NCBI RefSeq assembly: GCF_009730915.1
Contig: NC_052476.1
Location: forward strand, 18,829,257-18,893,256
Source of the DNA: Dioscorea cayenensis subsp. rotundata
Lineage: Eukaryota > Streptophyta > Magnoliopsida > Dioscoreales > Dioscoreaceae
DNA: 64,000 nt
Direction: 5' to 3'
Position numbers and translations under genes: made by a program. Shown here one piece after another: positions 36,351-49,502 of the stretch; position 1 is the first letter of the stretch; every line of letters begins with the position of its first letter. The notes under the pieces were generated by a model. The model did no database searches. It worked only from the letters and a program-made list of their open reading frames with translations, and was not told the origin of the DNA.

Positions 36351-36580
36351 ATGTCTGGTGGAGAAGTGCGGAGAGTGTCTCATCAAGATATACAACTTGT
36401 GAGAAATTATATTTTTTTTTGGCATTCTTATAGTAGAGCTTTACTCTTAATGATATACGTGATAAGGAGGTTTTTGGTATTTGCAAATAAATTCTGTCTG
36501 ATTTGTTGTTATTTGTTGTTATATATGTATCATGTATGTATGTATGTATGTGTGTATGGAATTATTTGGTTGCCACAACT

Positions 36581-36624
<44 letters not shown>

Positions 36625-39600
36625 AAATCTTTTGAAACTATTTGCTCAATGTGCTGCATAAATGTTTTGGATATATGTTGGTTTTCTGATATAGAAGAAC
36701 TTAAAGTTGTTTTATCCTTTCCGGACTTGGTTTACATATATTGTTTATTGGGTTGTCACTGGCAGCTTTTGCCGTCATTTGGGGTAGTGATCATATTTTA
36801 TCTATGATTCCTCAATATTTGTCTTTGATGGTACACTAGAAACAGTACACACCTGACTTTGATGGTAGGCATTTGATATTGATTTTCCTCTTACAGTTGC
36901 ATTCCTACCATGTTTGATTTTATGCTTCTTATGCTACACTAGAAATAGTACACACACTTATTATTAGCATCTTGAAGTTTTGTACATCACGAACACCATG
37001 GAAAGTTTTGCTGCATTGTGTCATTCTGGATGGAGCATATCTTTTAATTGGTTTAATTCTTCAAATCTTATTACAATAGATGCAATTGTATGATGCATAA
37101 ATTTGGACCTTGTTTATTTTCATGTTGTAGTTAGTTCAATTGTTCAAATACATTAACATGCATTTTGAGAATTGCATAATGCATATTTTTCCTTTAAAGA
37201 TCTTGTAGGGAACATTTTTGACATGTCACCTCATTTAATAAGTTCATGAAACAAGACTTCTTGCTTCATTTTTTTACATTCAGCATTTCTCTTGAAACAT
37301 CTCTTTCTTAAATTATATTGTATGCTATGCTCTTTCGCTCCTGTTGGAGTTAGAAATTTTTTAAATTGACTCTATTCTGTTGAATTCACATAACAGCTAA
37401 CACATTCTTAGAGTTCATTGTTTTGTTGTTGTTTTTTTTTCTTCTGCCTTTTAGGTCAACATAGTAGAGGTTAGATGTTTAATTCTAGTAGCCGGCTTTG
37501 TACTAGCCTCAATTATTTAGAATTCTCTTCACTTTGTGTGACACACAATTCAATATAAAGCATTTTTTAATTTCATCGGTGGGTCGTCCTTCTCGTTTTA
37601 TTTTTATTTTTCAATTTCTTGAAAAACGCTTAAATTTTTTGTATTGCTAGAAAGATATTTCTAATATTAGAACTTAATGAACAATGATATGGTTTTTGTT
37701 GTTAAGGTGGCCAGCATACTAGATGATTGGCATCTATGCCTAAATTTTTTTTTCGGATGGATTCTATTTGTTAAATAGTGTAATGGTTTTTCTGATCTTG
37801 GAGGTTTCTAATAATCTTCATCAGAATTCTACAGAGTATAATTTTCATGTTCTCTTTGGAGGTATACCAGATGCTTATTTGTGTTATTTCAGGTACAAAA
37901 TCTTATTGAGCGATGTCTTCAGTTGTATATGAACCAGAGAGAAGTAGTGGACACCCTTTTAATGCAGGCCAAGATTGAACCTGGTTTTACAGAGCTTGGT
38001 ATTAATATTCATATTATTTTTTTTTGTCTTTAGTTGCTCTATTCTTTGTTTACCTTAAGATGTATTTCAGAATCTTACTAGTGTTTCCTGTCTGATTCTT
38101 TCTCAAAGTTAAAGCTTTGCTTCTTAGCTGTAATCCATGTTTCCTTTATTTTGCAAGCTGTAGGTATCAAATAGAGATAAAAGGGAAATAATAATATCTG
38201 GTGCTCATGATTATGAGTTTTAGTATATATTATTAAGATAAATTAATTAATGTACTACCAGTAGTGGCTTCTTTATAGTACATATTTTAATTACCAATAA
38301 ATGATCAACAGCGCTCATGTATTACTGCTGATACATGAAGAAAAGATTCAGCATAAAGATTTCTGATAATGAGTGATATCTGATAGCATTTGCTTTCATG
38401 TAATTGTTGATTACTGTTGAAAACTGGATTTATGATGATATATCGATAGAGTTTGATTCACAAGGAAAAGTTTAGTCAGATTCAATGTTTGAAAAAATGC
38501 ATGGCTAGCTATACTGAAGAAAAAAAGTTATGCAAATATATTCAGGAAGTGGGATGAACAAAAGTTGTAAAGGTGGTAGCGTTAGGGTATGTGTGTAGAA
38601 TGTTGAGGATTAGGAATGTGGCAGTCGAGGGAGCAAGATGGAACAGACAGAATCCGTCACACTTTCTTCTCATTTGGGACAATGAAGGATCAGAAATAGG
38701 TAGCATTGTGGCACACAAGCAATGGGAGTGAGAACCTGGATTCATGCCAAGTAACAAATCTTATATTTTAGTCACTTTGTGTAAGTGTAAAAACTAGATT
38801 AAACTTTAATCACTTCCATTTAAAGAAAAAATGAACTGTCCTCAAAAACTTATGGCAATTTATATGATTCTCTTTTTAAACTGAGTGTAAAGATAATAGC
38901 CCCATGTCATATTAATATACTCTTTAATCCAACGAGTCAGAGAAGCAGTGAATATCTTCGTAATGTTGAACACCAAATAACCACAAACCTTCTGTTATTG
39001 ACTTAGGAAGAAATGTCAAGTGTTTTGAAAATTGTTTTGTGATAGAAGCATAGAATTGCCTTGTTTTAGCATTGGAGAATTCTGTATCCAGTACTCTGAT
39101 GACCTATTATTCTTTTCTTGATTGACAGTTTGGCAAAAGCTGGAAGAAGAAAACCGAGAATTTTTCAAGGCATATCATGTCAGACTCGTACTTAAGGACC
39201 AAATACAGCTTTTCAACAAGCTCCTTGACAAGCAGGTTGAACTTATGCGTAAAATATGCCCATCTGGTGTGGGTTCTGTGTCTCCTTCAAATGGCACTAA
39301 TTCTTCAACATGTATGGTTACTTTGACTTTTTCATCATCTTTTCATTATTACTGTGATGAACAAATAACTCCCTGGTTTTGTTATTCTATCATTAATTCA
39401 GTCCAATAAAACCTTTTTGTTTCTCTGTGAAAGATTATTCTTTTGAGTGAGATATGCATTCTGTTTTTGATGACATAGTTTTTTGTGCCATCCAAAGCTA
39501 GATTTCCAAAGAAAAATGCAATATTATCTAAAAAATCATTCTCTATTTAGAATTAAATATGCTTTGGATAGAAACAGTTACCAGTATTACTGGAAGTGAA

Positions 39601-40920
39601 ATGATGCAATTAGTAGGAACTTAAAAGGTATTGGTGTGGAAATCTTAAATAGTTTTCTGTTGTATTCAGACTCCTCAATGTATCTTGCATACCATCGACT
39701 TCACATGTCTGGACTTCATTATTTGAAACTCCAAGTTACATGTTTGGCGGTAGGATTTTGGACCACTGCAGCTGATTTTTTCAGACTGCTTAACCACTTA
39801 AAATTATAAAATGTATGCATATCATGCATGCTGCCAACTTGTTGCCACTTGCCTCACCTGTGTGCTGGCAAATATTTGTTGTCTATTTATGTGCTCTGGA
39901 TTTTGTTATTTGAAATTCATGTTTGGGACTAGGATTTTGGACTGACTTCAGCTGAATTTCTTCTGGCCATCCTTAGCAAGTTGTCCAATTTTGTAGTGTA
40001 GAAGTGTGTATATGGATCACTAATATCTTACAGTTATATTTCCTTTCTTTTGCGAGTGTGACACTTATTATGTTTTTAGATCAATGCTAGAGCTGAATTT
40101 GTTCCTCATCACAGTGCATCAAACTCCATACTTTGTCAATGAACAAGCTTCAGCCTCAGGACCAGCTAATCTTCTTTGCAGTGGAGATCCTACTAGTGCA
40201 ATGCTAAATGGTGGGTCCACAGGAAACCAACCAATGCAGGTGAATAATGATGGTCCATTCTGTGCTGCGACGGACATTTCAACTAGCATGCTGTCAACTC
40301 AGAATTCTAACATGGGAATGCTCCAAGGAATGAATGGAACAACGATTAAATCAGAACCATGCTATTCAAATGGTGCTGAATTTGCATTCTGTGCAGACAA
40401 TGGTTTCCTGAATGCTCGCTCAGGAATTGAAGATGCATCTGTTGCATCCTTTGGCAGCTCAGATTTGACAGGACCGCCATTAAATGAGACACTCTTGGAT
40501 GTTGATCCATCAATTGGATTTCTTAGTCAGATTCCTAGGAGCTTCAGTTTTTCAGACTTAACAGAAGACTTCACTCAGTGCAATGGTGCGCTCTCCCTCC
40601 CTTGAAATATAATTTTTAATATTTTCTTCTTTTGTTCTATATACTAATATTCTCCTTGTCTTTGCTGCCTTGTTTATTCATATTTCTTTTTATATCAAGA
40701 TATACTGGAGAATTATGGTAGGTCTCCCTTTCTCGCATCTGAAGCAAATAACTTCTCTGACTCTCCCTTAGGTGACTGTAAAGGTTAGAATCTCTGAATG
40801 CCAGTTTGCCATATATGATGAGCCTTTTACCAATTTTTTCTTGACGTGGGTACAGATGAGACTAGACGCTTGGGCACCATTTCTGAATGCCTAAGTCATG
40901 AGGATTTTGGAAGTGATTGA
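36351..40920 (+). CDS. Plant-specific TIGR01589 domain protein
   Basis: Exons 36351-36398, 37893-37998, 39129-39311, 40115-40585, 40700-40783 and 40856-40920 give 318 residues. All joins are GT-AG and in frame. Residues 13-91 form the plant-specific TIGR01589 domain (IQLVQNLIERCLQLYMNQRE, then VWQKLEEENREFFKAYHVRL), a helical segment whose family members have been linked to transcriptional repression, though the biochemistry is poorly known. The rest is Ser/Asn-rich and probably disordered. Near its end are acidic, conserved-looking patches (RSFSFSDLTEDF, RRLGTISECLSHEDFG) and an IKSEP motif fitting the SUMO-site pattern (hydrophobic-Lys-x-Glu). No membrane segment or enzyme motif is seen. 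The leader intron is long and another intron lies in the 3' UTR. A 54-nt stretch at 40718-40771 looks like a tiny intron but reads through in frame, so I keep it as exon. Confidence 0.88.
39312..40114 (+). other. Intron 3 of the TIGR01589 gene with an internal diverged duplication
   Basis: Blocks such as CTGGACTTCATTATTTGAAA...GTAGGATTTTGGACCACTGCAGCTGA near 39710-39775 recur in altered form near 39895-39955. No ORF of note. Confidence 0.5.
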
Positions 40921-41614
40921 CTTTAAATCTGACTCTCTTTGACAAGGTAAGTTACTATTCTTCTACAACTTCTGGTCATTCTCACCTCTGGCAGTGGTAG
41001 ATCATAAAGTTGGCAGAGACAAAAATACAAAATAAAATTTGACTATACGGAAGATATTTCTATAAATATTTCTCATAAGTATGCAAAAACAATTTCTCCT
41101 TCAAGAATTCTTAAAATGTACATCATGGTCATGTTACACTGAGACAGCCCCTTGTTTTCGGGGAAACCTTAGGGGACACCCATATTGTTCTCAGTCAAAA
41201 ACTATGACTACATGTAGGTATTAATGCAGTAATTTGTTATTTCTGTTGAGATTTAAGTTAATATTATAGTGAAATGAACTTTCAATATATATTTAACAGC
41301 AGATTTTGTTGCCATGGACTAAATTGTGAAATTGTCTTTTATTTATGACTTAAATTTTGGTGCATTTGGTTTGGTGCTGTGGCAGGTTTGTTTGACTGGG
41401 GAACATAGATAAAAACCATTGTACATAACATTTGGGGATTGCCAATCTTCAAGCAACAAGATGTTGAAGCTTTGTATCTTCTGGAAGTGGTTTCATCCTT
41501 GTTGGTGGTTTGGCCTATGTTACTGATAGTTTTTGTTTGATTGACCCAAATAGTCTGATAAGTGGTATAACCTTAGTATGTATATGTCATTGCCCTAATA
41601 ATGATGTTTTCGAC

Positions 41615-41654
<40 letters not shown>

Positions 41655-41830
41655 GTGGTGAATGGGTTGTGTTGTCAGTGTGGCATGTAATTTCCTGCTG
41701 AATAATTTTATGAAGAAAAGAGTTTGCCTTTCAGATTGTATAATCTCCAAATTTTCTTCAGATATGGTTTTATGTTTTAATTGGTTGGAAGTATTGATCT
41801 TGTAAATTGTATTGTAATAATATTCAGATA
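40921..41830 (+). other. 3' UTR of the TIGR01589 gene with a probable intron
   Basis: GACAAG|GTAAGT at 40946/40947 and GGCAG|GTTTG at 41385/41386 are good splice sites just after the stop. They imply a 3' UTR intron of about 439 nt, placed where a spliced transcript could become a nonsense-mediated decay target. A TA run lies at about 41618-41650 and transcription probably ends before 41830. Confidence 0.5.
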
Positions 41831-42295
41831 TGATTGGTTCTGTGCAGTGAATACTTTTTTTATTATCGACATTTTTATGATGTAAGTGAGGTCAAGACAG
41901 GAAATATATATTTTTTTTTTTTTTGAAAATTTGTACTTTGTATTTATATGAATTTAAATATATTAAATAAAATTTTCCAAATATTGTTGTTGCATAAGTG
42001 AAAATTTGTTGAAATCTTAACAAATCGATGTGCCAAATGTAGCCCTCTCAATTACATTTTTTTCAAATCAACGACTAAGTGATTTATTAGTAATTGGGTT
42101 TTTATCAAAATTTTTCATAATTGGTGAGAGTTTGAATCACTAGTGAATTTGAATTTGAATCATGATTTTGAATCATGATTGAGGGTATATTTCTAGAAGT
42201 TTGAATCATGATTGAGGGTATATTTCTAGAAGTGAATAGTGATTGTGTGCGGGTGGTTTCAGCGTCCATGTGTGCACAGGATCTATCTCCACTTG
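41831..42295. other. Intergenic spacer with a 33-bp direct repeat
   Basis: Identical 33-bp units at 42168-42200 and 42201-42233 (TTGAATCATGATTGAGGGTA...). A copy of the TGTGCCAAATGTAGCC motif lies at 42029-42044. No gene. Confidence 0.6.
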
Positions 42296-42949
42296 CAAGG
42301 CCGGCTCAAAGGTAAGGCCAATGAAGCAGTTGTTTCAGGCTCCAATATTTTTCAAGGCCTTATTTTTATATTTTTTTAATAATAATTTTAATTTTAATGC
42401 CTTATTTTTTAGATTTTTTTAATAATAATTTTAATTTGAAGGCATCATCTTTAAATTTTTTTAATAATAATTTTAAAAACTTAAAATTTTGAAGAACTCC
42501 CAATAATTATTGTAATAAAAAAATATTTAAATTTAATATTTAACCAATATTATATAATCTTAGCTAATTTTTAAATTTAAAATAACACAGTAAAATGTTA
42601 AATATTTTTATTTTAACATGTCTTATTTAACTAATTTTTCAAAATTATATTTTGTTTCTATTGTCTTTTCTAATGCATTTATTTCTTCAAAATTAATAAA
42701 ATATTCATTTCTTTTAATTATAAATAAGAGTTTGTGTATTTTTTTTTAATATTGTTACATTTTTAATTTTATGAGTTTTGCTCATAAATTTTAAATATAT
42801 CTCCTTATCTCAAGTTTAGTAACATGGAGAAAAAAACAAACATGCATTTATTAAAATAAAATCTAAATAAAATTTAATTTTTATAAATAAATTAGAGGGT
42901 TTATTCTAAAATTTTGCTTTAGGCCTCTAATTAACTTAAGCCGCCCCTA
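42296..42949. mobile_element. hAT-type non-autonomous element beside the damaged PP2 copy
   Basis: It starts CAAGGCCGGCTCAAAGG and ends with the reverse complement of TAGGGGCGGCTTAAG. The 8-bp duplication TCCACTTG is perfect (42288-42295 and 42950-42957). The AT-rich centre contains repeated TTTTTTTAATAATAATTTTA units and no transposase. Confidence 0.82.
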
Positions 42950-43624
42950 TCCACTTGTTCCGCTGAAGTTTGTGCACAGCGGCCTAGCCGTGCATTTTGG
43001 CAAAAAAATAATAAAAAATTTACATTGTCCCAAAACACTTATTTTACAAAGCTGCGTTACACAACAGATGGATAAATAGATAGATAAATAGAGAGTAATT
43101 AATCCATGAAGAATTATGCCACCCTTGCAATTACGAGCCTCTATTCCATACATTCCAAACTTGTACTTTCCATGTAAGTTTGATACAACAGTGAATTTAC
43201 AGCCAAAAACTTTATGCCATTTATTTTTCTGGTATGCTCCAAAGTTATCACTAATCTTGATCTTTTTGTTTTGACCACCTGGAGGTGATATTTTGAATGA
43301 AACAGGCAAATTTTGCCACCCAAATGCTTCTTTAAATTTTATGACATAGAACAGTTCATAAGTCTTGTTTGGTGACAGGCCTTGTGTTTTTGCTAAGTCT
43401 AGTTTCCTTTTTGCTTCAAACAAACAAACTTTACGCAGCTCCATTCCATTTGCATAGTTTAACTTATATATATATATATATATTAGAATATGCTTTTTTC
43501 TCACGTAGGTTTTTTTCTTTTTCTTCTTTTAAATCTAAAGACATTTAATAACAGTTAAATTAAATTATGATCTAACAATTAATATTTGTAAGATATTATA
43601 CAGAGTTAGCTACTATGTTATAAC

Positions 43625-44130
43625 TAGACCTATCCATGGGCCAGGTCAGGCTGGGCTGAGTCCATAATTAATAAAATTAGAGCTTGTTCAAGCCTGCTCG
43701 GGCCCAATAATAAAAACCTTCATTCTTTTCAAAGCCCGCATGAATTTTATGGTCTTTCACCAAGGGCCATTCAAATAGACTTTTTCATCAAATAATAAAT
43801 AATTTATAAAAAGATTAACAATAACATTAATTTGTGAACATTACCCAATATTATTTTATAAAATAAATTAAAATAAAAAATACCAAATGTACATCTTTGT
43901 TTAGTCACAACAACTAAAATTCAAACTATTATAACCTATTTTTAAAAACTAATTAATAAATATATTATATAATTCGGGCCAGGGTCGAGATTTTAACAAT
44001 AAAAATCAGACCCAGCATGTTTTTAAAAACATACTTTATATTTTGTCCATGATTTGGTTTTATATATTTGTTTAAACCCTCTCAATTTTTGAGCAGGCCT
44101 TCGAGTTTGGGTGGATAGCCCAGCCCTGAA
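43625..44130. mobile_element. Probable MITE in intron 2 of the damaged PP2 copy
   Basis: The ends are roughly inverted: CTATCCATGGGCCAGG... on the left and ...GGGTGGATAGCCCAGCCCTG on the right, with GGCCCG/CGGGCC motifs inside and an AT-rich middle. The exact borders and target duplication could not be fixed. The pattern resembles hAT-type MITEs. Confidence 0.42.
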
Positions 44131-44603
44131 TAAATCTAGTTCCAATAAGGGTGTTAAGTACTATTATCAATGGATAATGCAAACCTAGATTTCAGATATA
44201 ACAACATCCATAAATGGCGCACTCTAAACATGTATATACAAGATAGTGATTATTCACAGTGGTGGTTTCAGAATTTTTATTTAGTGTGAATAAATTTAAA
44301 ATAAAATAAAATAAAATAGCTATTAAAAGTGGCAGCTGGTGAAAAAAAAAGGAGGTTTGTCATACCATTTTCTATCATCTTTCGGATTTGAACCTCTTTC
44401 CAGTAATTCTGATCATCTCCCCAAGCAATCTTCAAGCCTTTTGCAGGGAAGGAAATTGTACTTTCCCATGTCTCCAAAACGTCAAACAAAAAAACCAAAT
44501 AAATAAAAAGAACTCAGATAATGAATACATAATAATCAAGAAAAATAAAACATTAAGAATAAAAAAAAGAAGAACAAGAGGATCTCTTTCTATAATTAAA
44601 TCT

Positions 44604-44772
44604 TGATAGAAGATGGATATGTATATAGCTAGCACAACAATGTATGACCCTTTTGAGTCATATTTATTAAACAAATAAATATACAAATATAACTATATAT
44701 ATATATGTATATACACATATACATATAGGATATACATACATCAAAATATAAATCTAACAAAATACTCTAACA
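44604..44772 (-). repeat. 3' LTR of the copia element
   Basis: 169 bp. On the internal side (44773 onward) the minus strand carries GAGTTTGAAGAGCCG, a weak polypurine tract. Confidence 0.9.
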
Positions 44773-44817
44773 CGGCTCTTCAAACTCACGGTGGGTCATA
44801 AATCGAGAGTTTGTCAA

Positions 44818-47800
44818 CTAGAAATTGAAACCGAAAGACAGTATGTGCCTTAGTGAAAAGATCAGCAAGCTGCTGTGTAGAGACAACATAAGGAAAAATA
44901 ATGCTGCCAACAAGATAATGATGGCGAACAAAGTGAATAGCGATCTCAAGATGCTTCGTACGTTCATGAAATATAGGATTGGAAGCGATTTTAATGGCAC
45001 TCTAGTTGTCACAGTATATAGGAGTAGGAGTAGAGACAGAGACACCAAAGTCCATCAAAATCTGTCGCAACCAAAGAACCTCCTTAGCAGTAGAAGACAT
45101 AGCACCATACTCAGCATCAACAGTAGAAAGAGCAATAGTAGATTGCTTCTTGCTTTTCCAAGAGATAAGAGAATCTTAAAAAAAAAATGCAGAAACCAAT
45201 AGTAGAATGTCGATTAAAGGCATCACCTGCCCAATCAGCATAAAAAAACTAAAGGGCGAGATATAGTGTCACGAAGATAACGGAGAACTCAAAAGAGGGC
45301 AACGTAATGAGTAGAGCGAGGAGCACTCATAAACTGACTAAGAACACGAATAACATGTACAATATCAGGCCGAGTAATGATCAGATAGATAAGACCACTA
45401 ACAAGTACACGATAGCGAGTAGGATCAGGCAAAGGTTCACCATCAAAAGAGGAGAGTCAGTGATGTAGCTCAATAGGAGTAAAGGCAGCATGGAGATCAG
45501 TGATATCAACTCTTCAAAAAATGTTAGATATATATTTTTGTTGAGACACTAAATAAGCCCGACGAGAATAAGCAACCTCAATACAAGAAAGTAACGAAGA
45601 GGACCAAGATCTTTCATCTGAAACTCGGGGCCCGTTTGGTATGATGTAAAGTTGTTACTTTCTCTGCAAAGTAAGAGGGGTGAATCTATTTCAAGCGTTT
45701 GGTTCTTAAAAATAATATGGTCTCCTTGTAATCACTTTCCACTTGACTAGGGAAAGTGATTCACAAGGGGGTGGTGTGAAAGTGTTTACACCGTTAGATG
45801 GGAAAGTTTGGTAATTATCAAATTACCAAACTACCCTTTATTAAATAAAACTCTTTCTCGTTTGTTTTGTCTTTGAAAAAACCCTAACGCGATCATATTT
45901 CCAATTCGGCGGAGAGTTGTCGCTTCTTCTGAATCGGAGAAATCCCGGTAATATTTTTTTCAAGTTTGTTAGATTATTTTTGTGTTAAATTTTTTTGTTA
46001 AATTTTTTTCTTGTTGTAAAAATTCATATTTTAAATGGATCAAAGATAAATAAATTTCATATTTGTTTGGATAAAATTTTTATTGGAGAATTTTTGTTTT
46101 GATTAAATCAAATCTATGTTGAAATAATAATCCAACATGATAAGATAAGAACTTGAGACATATATATTTTTACTTGTCCACGATTGTTTTTTTAATTCCC
46201 TACGAAAAAAATTGTTCAGTATTTGTATTGAATCAAAGTTTTTAAAATATATGAGATATATAAATAAATATTAAGTAGAAGCATTCAAATCAAAATATTA
46301 ATTCCTTAGTTTAACAATATTATTTCTTGTCTCTTTTATCATGTTTTGCATAACATATATTTTTATTTTTATGGGATTTTATTGTAGATATAATGGTGCA
46401 AACTTTTTTCTTATGTTCACAAATTCCATATTTTGCTAATTTTTGTTAACTTGGTAAAATTTATGTAAATGAAAAAGGATGCCTTTTGATATTTACAAAA
46501 TTGATGAAATTCAATGTAATTCATCAACATTTTAGGGTTTTACTTGCGAATTTCATACATTCTTTTGAAAATTGGTTTATTGAACTTCATATATCTTCTT
46601 TTTTTCCCTTTTTTTTTTAAGGTTTATGTTGTTGTAATAGAAAATCTTGAGTAATAGATATGATGTAGATAATAAAACTACTTTGAAAACAAAAGTAATG
46701 TGAACTAGTGTGGATAATCAAATGGTTCTACTTAAATAAATATTAAGTAGAACCATGTGATTTTTTTTTTAATTTATGAAGAATAGGTTAATTATTATTT
46801 GGACTAAGTTAATAATATTATTAGAGTTGAATGAAAACCCAAATTTAGTAACTATAACAACTAAGGGCAAAAATGAGAATAAACCTAATTTTACATTGAA
46901 AACAAGTTCATACCAAACGTGGGAATTAAGTTTGCATGCAAAGTAATTACAATTTTGATTGGGATAACCAAACGTTGTAATGTTATTTTGCAGGTAAAGT
47001 AATTGCATGCAAAGTCTTTCCCTGCAAAGACTTTACATGCAATTACTTTCCCTGCAAAATGCCAAACGGGCCCTCGGTGTATAACTGTTGTTTAAAGGAA
47101 AGAACAGTATTAACATCATCACTAGTAACAACCATATCGTCAACATAAAAAAGAAGAATAGTAATGCTTCGAGGAGTCTGCCGAGTGAAGAGGGCATAAT
47201 CATGAGAGCTTTCGGTGAAACCAAGAGTAAGAATCACATTGCGAAACAGCTCAAACTAGGCACGATGAGACTGTTTGAGCCCATAGATAGCTAGACGAAG
47301 ATGACAGACATGCTGAGGAGTCATATAAATGTCCTCTGAGAGATCTCCATGTAGGAAGGTATTGTTCACATCTAACTGATGAAGTGGCCAGTGATAAGCA
47401 GCAACTATAGATAAAAGAAGACGAACAGTAGCTAATTTGACCACAGGAGCAAATGTCTCCTCGTAATCAATGCCATACTCCTAAGTAAAACCACGAGCAA
47501 CAAGACGCGCTTTGTGGCGTTTAATACTATCATTGGTTTGGGTCTTAACTCGATAAACCCATAGACAACTGATAGGAGTAACACTAGATGAAAGAGGAAC
47601 AAGATCCCATGTATGCATGTGCTGAAGAGCATCAAGTTCCTCTGACATAGCCTGTTGCCACTGGGGATGTTTTACCTCCTTATGATAAGACTGCGGCTCT
47701 GAATATGAGTGAATAGTAGTAAGAAAGGCTTGAAAATCAGGAGAGTAGGTAGATGAGAGAGAAAGGTCGTACCGAGCAGGAGGACGGCGAGGACTGCCTG

Positions 47801-49320
47801 GGTAACAACGGGGGACAATAGGAGCATCTTCAGGAGAGGATGGGTCGGCAGAGAGAAGAGATAAATCACCACAATTATCAATGCACCCAGAGGAAGGGGA
47901 AGGAGGAACAACGAAAGTGTTAATGGAGACGTCTGGAAAGGGTACAGAATTAGGAGAGGTGGTGGAACTCGGAAAAATTATGGAGGGGAGAGAAGAGGAT
48001 GCATTAGTGGAAGACTGAAGAAAGGAAAGATTTGGGAAGGATGAAGAGAAGTAAGGGGTATCTTCAAGAAAAGTGACGTGACGTGATATACGAAGACAGT
48101 GGGAATAGGGATCATAATAGCGATAGCCCTTATGTTTAGAGCTATACCCAAGAAAAATACACATTGTAGAACAGGGAGAAAGTTTGTTTCTCTCGACAGT
48201 GGGCAAAAGAACAAAATAGGTGCAATCAAACTTGCGAATATGACCATAGGAGGGGGGAAGGGAATACAAACGCTCATAAGGTGTGATATCAGAGAAAGTG
48301 GAGGCAGGAGTGCGATTGATAAGATAGACATAAGTAAGAATGGCTTCAACCCAGAAGGGTTGAGGGACAGAAGAGGCAAAGAGAAGTGCACAAGCAGTGT
48401 CTATGATATGGTGATGTTTGTGCTCAGCGACACCGTTTTGAGCAGGTGTATAAGGACAGGATCGCTGTGGAATAGTGCCATAAGTGGAAAGTAATGTGCA
48501 AAAGGATGTAGAGAGATACTTGCGTGCTTCATCGGAACGAAAAATCTTAATGCGTTTACCAAATTGAGTATATACCATTTGCGTAAGTTGAGAGTAAATA
48601 GCAAAAACTTCAGATCGGGAATGCATTAAATAAAGCCAAGTATAACGCGAGAAATCATCAACAAAGGATATAAAAGAGAAGAAACCACCAAGAGAAGAGA
48701 AGGATGCAGGACCCCAAACATCAGAATGAACTAAATCAAAAGTAGATTCAGAAATAGATTCTTGTGAAGAGAAAGGAAAAGCAGTGGGTTTAGCGAGTTT
48801 ACAATCCATACATGGATGTGAAGGAAGGGAAGAAACAGAACCAAGATTACTTGAACTTGTTAAAAGTTTCAGGTGAAAACTAGAAAAGTGACCAAGGTGA
48901 CTGTGCCAATGATCAAGAGAACATACAAAGGCGACATTATCAGATGATGGAAGAGCGGGAAGATGAAGAAAATCTAAGTGATAGAGCCTGCCAACTCTAC
49001 GCTCGGTCCCAATACTCTGGCCTGTAAGATGGTCCTGCACAAATAGAGGAAGAAAAGGTAACTGTGAGACCATGATTAGTGAGCTGACTAATATAAAGAA
49101 GGTTGAGAGCTATAAGCCAGGGACATGATGGACATCACGAATGTAAAATGAAGTGAACTAAAGATGACCACACTACGTGATAGGATGAAGGCTTCCATCA
49201 GCAGTATGAACACCAGAAAAGGTATGAGGCATAGCAATAGAGACTAGGCTAGAGGTATCAGCAGTTATATGATGAGTGACACCATAATCTAAAATCTAAA
49301 TGGAGGAAAACATACCAGAA
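44818..49320 (-). pseudogene. Copia pol (protease, integrase, RT, RNase H), broken
   Basis: Protease remnants (LDYGVTHHITAD, where LDSG would be usual) lie at about 49320-49260 with stops after them. An open stretch 49073-47481 holds the HLGH pre-integrase motif, the integrase core (DLVHSDVWGP, FRSDEARKYLS, QNGVAEHKHHH) and the start of the reverse transcriptase. In-frame TAG codons occur at 47483-47481 and 47258-47256, the second where Trp is usual. The RT catalytic motif YVDD remains near 47150. A 1.4-kb DNA transposon interrupts the frame at 47073. RT and RNase H (KKQ/DAEY-type motif near 45110) resume below 45627 and end near 44818. Confidence 0.88.
45628..47073. mobile_element. Harbinger-like non-autonomous element nested in the copia pol
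   Basis: 1,446 bp. It begins GGGCCCGTTTGGTAT and ends ATGCCAAACGGGCCC, a terminal inverted repeat of about 14 bp. It is flanked by TCG on both sides (45625-45627 and 47074-47076). Removing it with one TCG copy restores an uninterrupted copia reading frame across the site, which proves insertion into an existing element. Subterminal repeats of TACTTTxCCTGCAAAG type flank both ends. There is no transposase, but a segment near 45880-45950 (AACCCTAACGCGATC... ending at a GTAATA donor) looks like a plant leader exon, perhaps from the autonomous parent. The 3-bp duplication points to PIF/Harbinger, although TCG is not the usual TWA. Confidence 0.82.
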
Positions 49321-49502
49321 GCAACAGACATAGCAGAGAAAACACTAGAGGGCAAAGCGTACTGCATGGCATGAATTTATTTAGTAAGCTGAGCAACCTG
49401 AGAAAGAAGATCAGCAGAGGAAGGAGAATCTGAAGCTGAGACAAAAGCAGCATGAGGGGAGGAAGCAGGAGATCGAGGCGGAGGGTGAGACTGTGATAAC
49501 TG

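Noticed and set aside
40718..40771. A 54-nt intron leaving two micro-exons in the TIGR01589 gene
   Set aside because: The stretch reads through in frame without a stop and is shorter than usual plant introns; a single 84-nt exon is simpler.
44825..45202. Plus-strand ORF of 125 codons in the copia element
   Set aside because: Antisense to the RNase H region of pol.
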